Source of the DNA: Hamadaea sp013361475
GTDB lineage: Bacteria; Actinomycetota; Actinomycetes; Mycobacteriales; Micromonosporaceae
Reading direction: 5' to 3'
Length of the DNA stretch: 64,000 nt
Assembly: GCF_040654195.1 (NCBI RefSeq)
Contig: NZ_JBFAHM010000014.1
Location: 217,869 to 281,868, forward strand
The notes beneath the pieces are model-generated. The model was not told the DNA's origin and did not search any database. It worked only from the letters and a program-made list of their open reading frames with translations. Made by a program: the position numbers and the translations under genes. This document shows positions 61,951-64,000 of this stretch, piece by piece. Positions within the stretch are counted from its first letter, which is position 1; every line of letters starts with the position of its first letter.

Positions 61951-63225
61951 ATGGGATTCGCCGCAGTCGACGTGATCCGCGCCAAGCGGGACGGCGGCGT
62001 ACTCAGCGATGAGCAGATCGACTGGGTCGTCGACGCGTACACGAAGGGGGTCGTCGCGGACGAGCAGATGTCCGCGTTGGCCATGGCGATCCTGCTGCGG
62101 GGCATGACGCCGGGGGAGATCGCCCGGTGGACGGCCGCGATGATCGCGTCGGGGGAGCGGCTCGACCTGTCGAGCGTGCCCCGGCCCACCGTCGACAAGC
62201 ACTCCACCGGCGGTGTCGGCGACAAGATCACGCTGCCGTTGACGCCGCTGGTCGCGTCGCTCGGCGCGGCCGTGCCGCAGCTGTCCGGGCGCGGTCTCGG
62301 CCACACCGGCGGCACGCTGGACAAGCTGGAATCGATCCCAGGCTGGCGCGCCGCGCTGTCCAACGAGGAGTTCATCGCACAACTCGGCCAGGTCGGCGCG
62401 GTGATCTGCCAGGCCGGCGAAGGGCTCGCCCCGGCCGACCGCAAGCTCTACGCGCTCCGTGACGTCACCGGCACCGTCGAGGCCATCCCGCTGATCGCCA
62501 GCTCGATCATGAGCAAGAAGATCGCGGAGGGCACGTCCGCCCTGGTCCTGGACGTGAAAGTGGGGTCGGGCGCGTTCATGAAGTCGGTGGACGGCGCCCG
62601 CGAGCTGGCCCACACGATGGTCCAGTTGGGCAAGGCCCACGGAGTCACCACGGTCGCGCTGCTCACGGACATGAGCACCCCGCTCGGCCTGGCCGTCGGC
62701 AACGCGGTCGAGGTTGAGGAGTCGCTCGAAGTGCTCGCCGGTGGCGGCCCGGCCGACGTCGTCGAGCTGACCCTCGCGCTGGCCCGCGAGATGCTCGCGA
62801 CCGTGGGCATCGACGCCGACCCGGCCGCCGCGCTGCGCGACGGCCGCGCCATGGACAAATGGCGGGAGATGATCGCGGCCCAGGGCGGCGACCCCGACGC
62901 ACCGCTCGCGCAGGCCCATGAGGTCGAAGTGGTACGCGCACCGCAGGCCGGTTACGTGGCGGGCGTGGACGCGATGGGCGTCGGCCTGGCGGCATGGCGG
63001 CTCGGCGCGGGCCGGGCGCGCAAGGAGGACCCGGTGAGCGCCGGAGCCGGCGTCCTGCTCAAGGTCAAGCCGGGCGACCAGGTGAACGCCGGAGACGTGC
63101 TGTGTGAACTGCGCGCCGACGACCCGGCTCGCATCCCGGCCGCGTTGGCCGACGCGACCGGCGCGTTCACCTTCTCCGGCGACGCCGTCGCCGCCCAGCC
63201 GCTCGTGCTCGACCGGGTAGCGTAG
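61951..63225 (+). CDS. deoA: Thymidine/pyrimidine-nucleoside phosphorylase
   Basis: The 424-residue enzyme splits (deoxy)pyrimidine nucleosides with phosphate. The family signature SGRGLGHTGGTLDKLE and the phosphate loop VDKHSTGGVGDK are intact, with DVKVGSGAFMK further on. AGGAAAGG lies seven bases before the ATG. With cdd upstream it completes the route from cytidine to base plus sugar phosphate. Confidence 0.95.
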   Translation: MGFAAVDVIRAKRDGGVLSDEQIDWVVDAYTKGVVADEQMSALAMAILLRGMTPGEIARWTAAMIASGERLDLSSVPRPTVDKHSTGGVGDKITLPLTPLVASLGAAVPQLSGRGLGHTGGTLDKLESIPGWRAALSNEEFIAQLGQVGAVICQAGEGLAPADRKLYALRDVTGTVEAIPLIASSIMSKKIAEGTSALVLDVKVGSGAFMKSVDGARELAHTMVQLGKAHGVTTVALLTDMSTPLGLAVGNAVEVEESLEVLAGGGPADVVELTLALAREMLATVGIDADPAAALRDGRAMDKWREMIAAQGGDPDAPLAQAHEVEVVRAPQAGYVAGVDAMGVGLAAWRLGAGRARKEDPVSAGAGVLLKVKPGDQVNAGDVLCELRADDPARIPAALADATGAFTFSGDAVAAQPLVLDRVA

Positions 63226-63229
63226 GGCT

Positions 63230-63910
63230 GTGGCCGAAGTCCTCGCGCCTGACCCGGTCGCCACCCGCCTCGCGAACCTCGCCGAACTGCAACGACTGGG
63301 CCTGCCGCTGCCGCCGGAGACCTTCCCGTTCGTCTGGGAACCGGGTGACCTCGTGTCGCTGCGGCCCACTCGCGAGATCGAGGCCCGCGCCGCGGTGCTC
63401 GCCGTCATCCTGGAACGCTGCTTCGGCATGCCGCCCGAGATCGCACTCGCCTGGCTGGACGAGAACCGGCTCAACGACGAGGTCACCGACTTCGAGTTCG
63501 ACTTCATCAAGGGCGGCGTGGGCGATCATCACGCGTTCGCTCTCCACCTGGACGCGCTGGCCGCGTTGACCTGGGTACTCGGGCTGAGCCGCCGGCTCGA
63601 CCCGACCAACCCGCCCGACCCGCACGGTCCGCTGCTGCCCGACTTCGCCGCCGGAGAATCCTTCGCGCACTGGCGCGCCCGGATGCTGCCCGCCCCCCGC
63701 GAGACGGAGTTGGTGGCGGCCGTCCTCGACCTCTATTACTGCCTCGACTGGGCGTTCCTCGCGGTGGAGGCCGCAGGCGGCGACCGGCCGGGCGTACTGG
63801 GGTCGGCGGCGATCGGCCAGCGCCGGTGGGGCCTGGAATGGGCGGTCGTGTTCTCGGGGCCCTATCAGGATCCGCCCGGCGGCTGGGAAGAGATCGACCT
63901 CTCCACCTAA
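63230..63910 (+). CDS. DUF4272-like protein
   Basis: The 226-residue soluble protein has the pattern of DUF4272: RAAVLAVILERCFGMPPEIA, a mid-section ALAALTWVLGLS and the C-terminal VLDLYYCLDWAFLA followed by QRRWGLEWAV. The function of the family is unknown. It starts only four bases after deoA (GTG), so it may be part of the operon, but a metabolic link is not evident. Confidence 0.65.
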   Translation: MAEVLAPDPVATRLANLAELQRLGLPLPPETFPFVWEPGDLVSLRPTREIEARAAVLAVILERCFGMPPEIALAWLDENRLNDEVTDFEFDFIKGGVGDHHAFALHLDALAALTWVLGLSRRLDPTNPPDPHGPLLPDFAAGESFAHWRARMLPAPRETELVAAVLDLYYCLDWAFLAVEAAGGDRPGVLGSAAIGQRRWGLEWAVVFSGPYQDPPGGWEEIDLST

Positions 63911-64000
63911 TGAGTTCTGCCGGGTTGTGACGCAGACTCGGTTCCGTAGCCGCCGGCAGGTGAGCACTCGCACCGCCTGGACACCCCACGGGTAGTCCTT
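63911..64000. other. Window end, no assignable feature
   Basis: The last 90 bases show no supportable coding start or RNA structure. Confidence 0.5.

Overview
The window is 64 kb of very GC-rich actinobacterial chromosome. Gene content and order suggest Micromonosporaceae or close kin: pmt facing rsmI, metG, tatD-rsmA-ispE, glmU-prs-rplY-pth, a Glp/RimJ/GlpR-SepX divisome cluster, mycothiol-synthase-like GNAT proteins and many start codons that look leaderless. The family-level placement is inference; no rRNA is present. Most of the window is ordinary core genome with short intergenic gaps and frequent ATGA/GTGA/TGATG stop-start overlaps.

Layout. 1-2.0 kb: end of a gephyrin/MoeA-like gene, a RimJ-like acetyltransferase and a GlpR/SepX-type membrane protein. 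2.04-5.1 kb: tRNA-Ala(CGC) with an integrated, AT-richer remnant of about 3 kb. It is bounded by 60-bp direct repeats of the tRNA 3' half and carries a shortened tyrosine integrase and one DUF262/DUF1524 (GmrSD-like) gene. 5.1-12 kb: small accessory genes (membrane proteins, a frameshifted gene, a GH18-like protein, NUDIX, hemerythrin, glyoxalase, ArsR-SRPBCC pair, acetyltransferases). 12-25.4 kb: housekeeping block (protein O-mannosyltransferase, rsmI, metG, tatD, rsmA, ispE, ABC-F, two DUF4383 proteins). 25.4-28.3 kb: TetR-desaturase pair, an HTH protein and tRNA-Gln(TTG). 28.4-32.4 kb: glmU, prs, rplY and pth. 32.5-38.9 kb: polyprenyl glycosylphosphotransferase, cysQ-cysD-cysN sulfate activation, a 2H phosphoesterase and YihY. 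39-45 kb: galK, secreted chitinase, galE, CBS/CorC protein and trpS. 45-55.6 kb: maltodextrin locus (alpha-glucosidase, lipoprotein amylase, LacI regulator, MalEFG-type importer without its own ATPase, neopullulanase-like GH13). 55.8-63.2 kb: BMP-type nucleoside importer coupled to cytidine deaminase and thymidine phosphorylase, i.e. nucleoside scavenging.

Three things stand out beyond routine annotation. First, the tRNA-Ala-borne mini-island with one putative modified-DNA restriction gene. Second, an exact-period 74-bp tandem duplication between the nucleoside transporter ATPase and permease, which creates two chained 25-codon micro-ORFs, each overlapping the next gene by ATGA. Third, several families of intergenic palindromes of 63-88 bp with GATC(A)-type ends: one family has four copies here, and one of those copies runs directly into a 21-bp tandem repeat behind galK. 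A TANNNT hexamer 6-8 nt ahead of many start codons points to widespread leaderless transcription.
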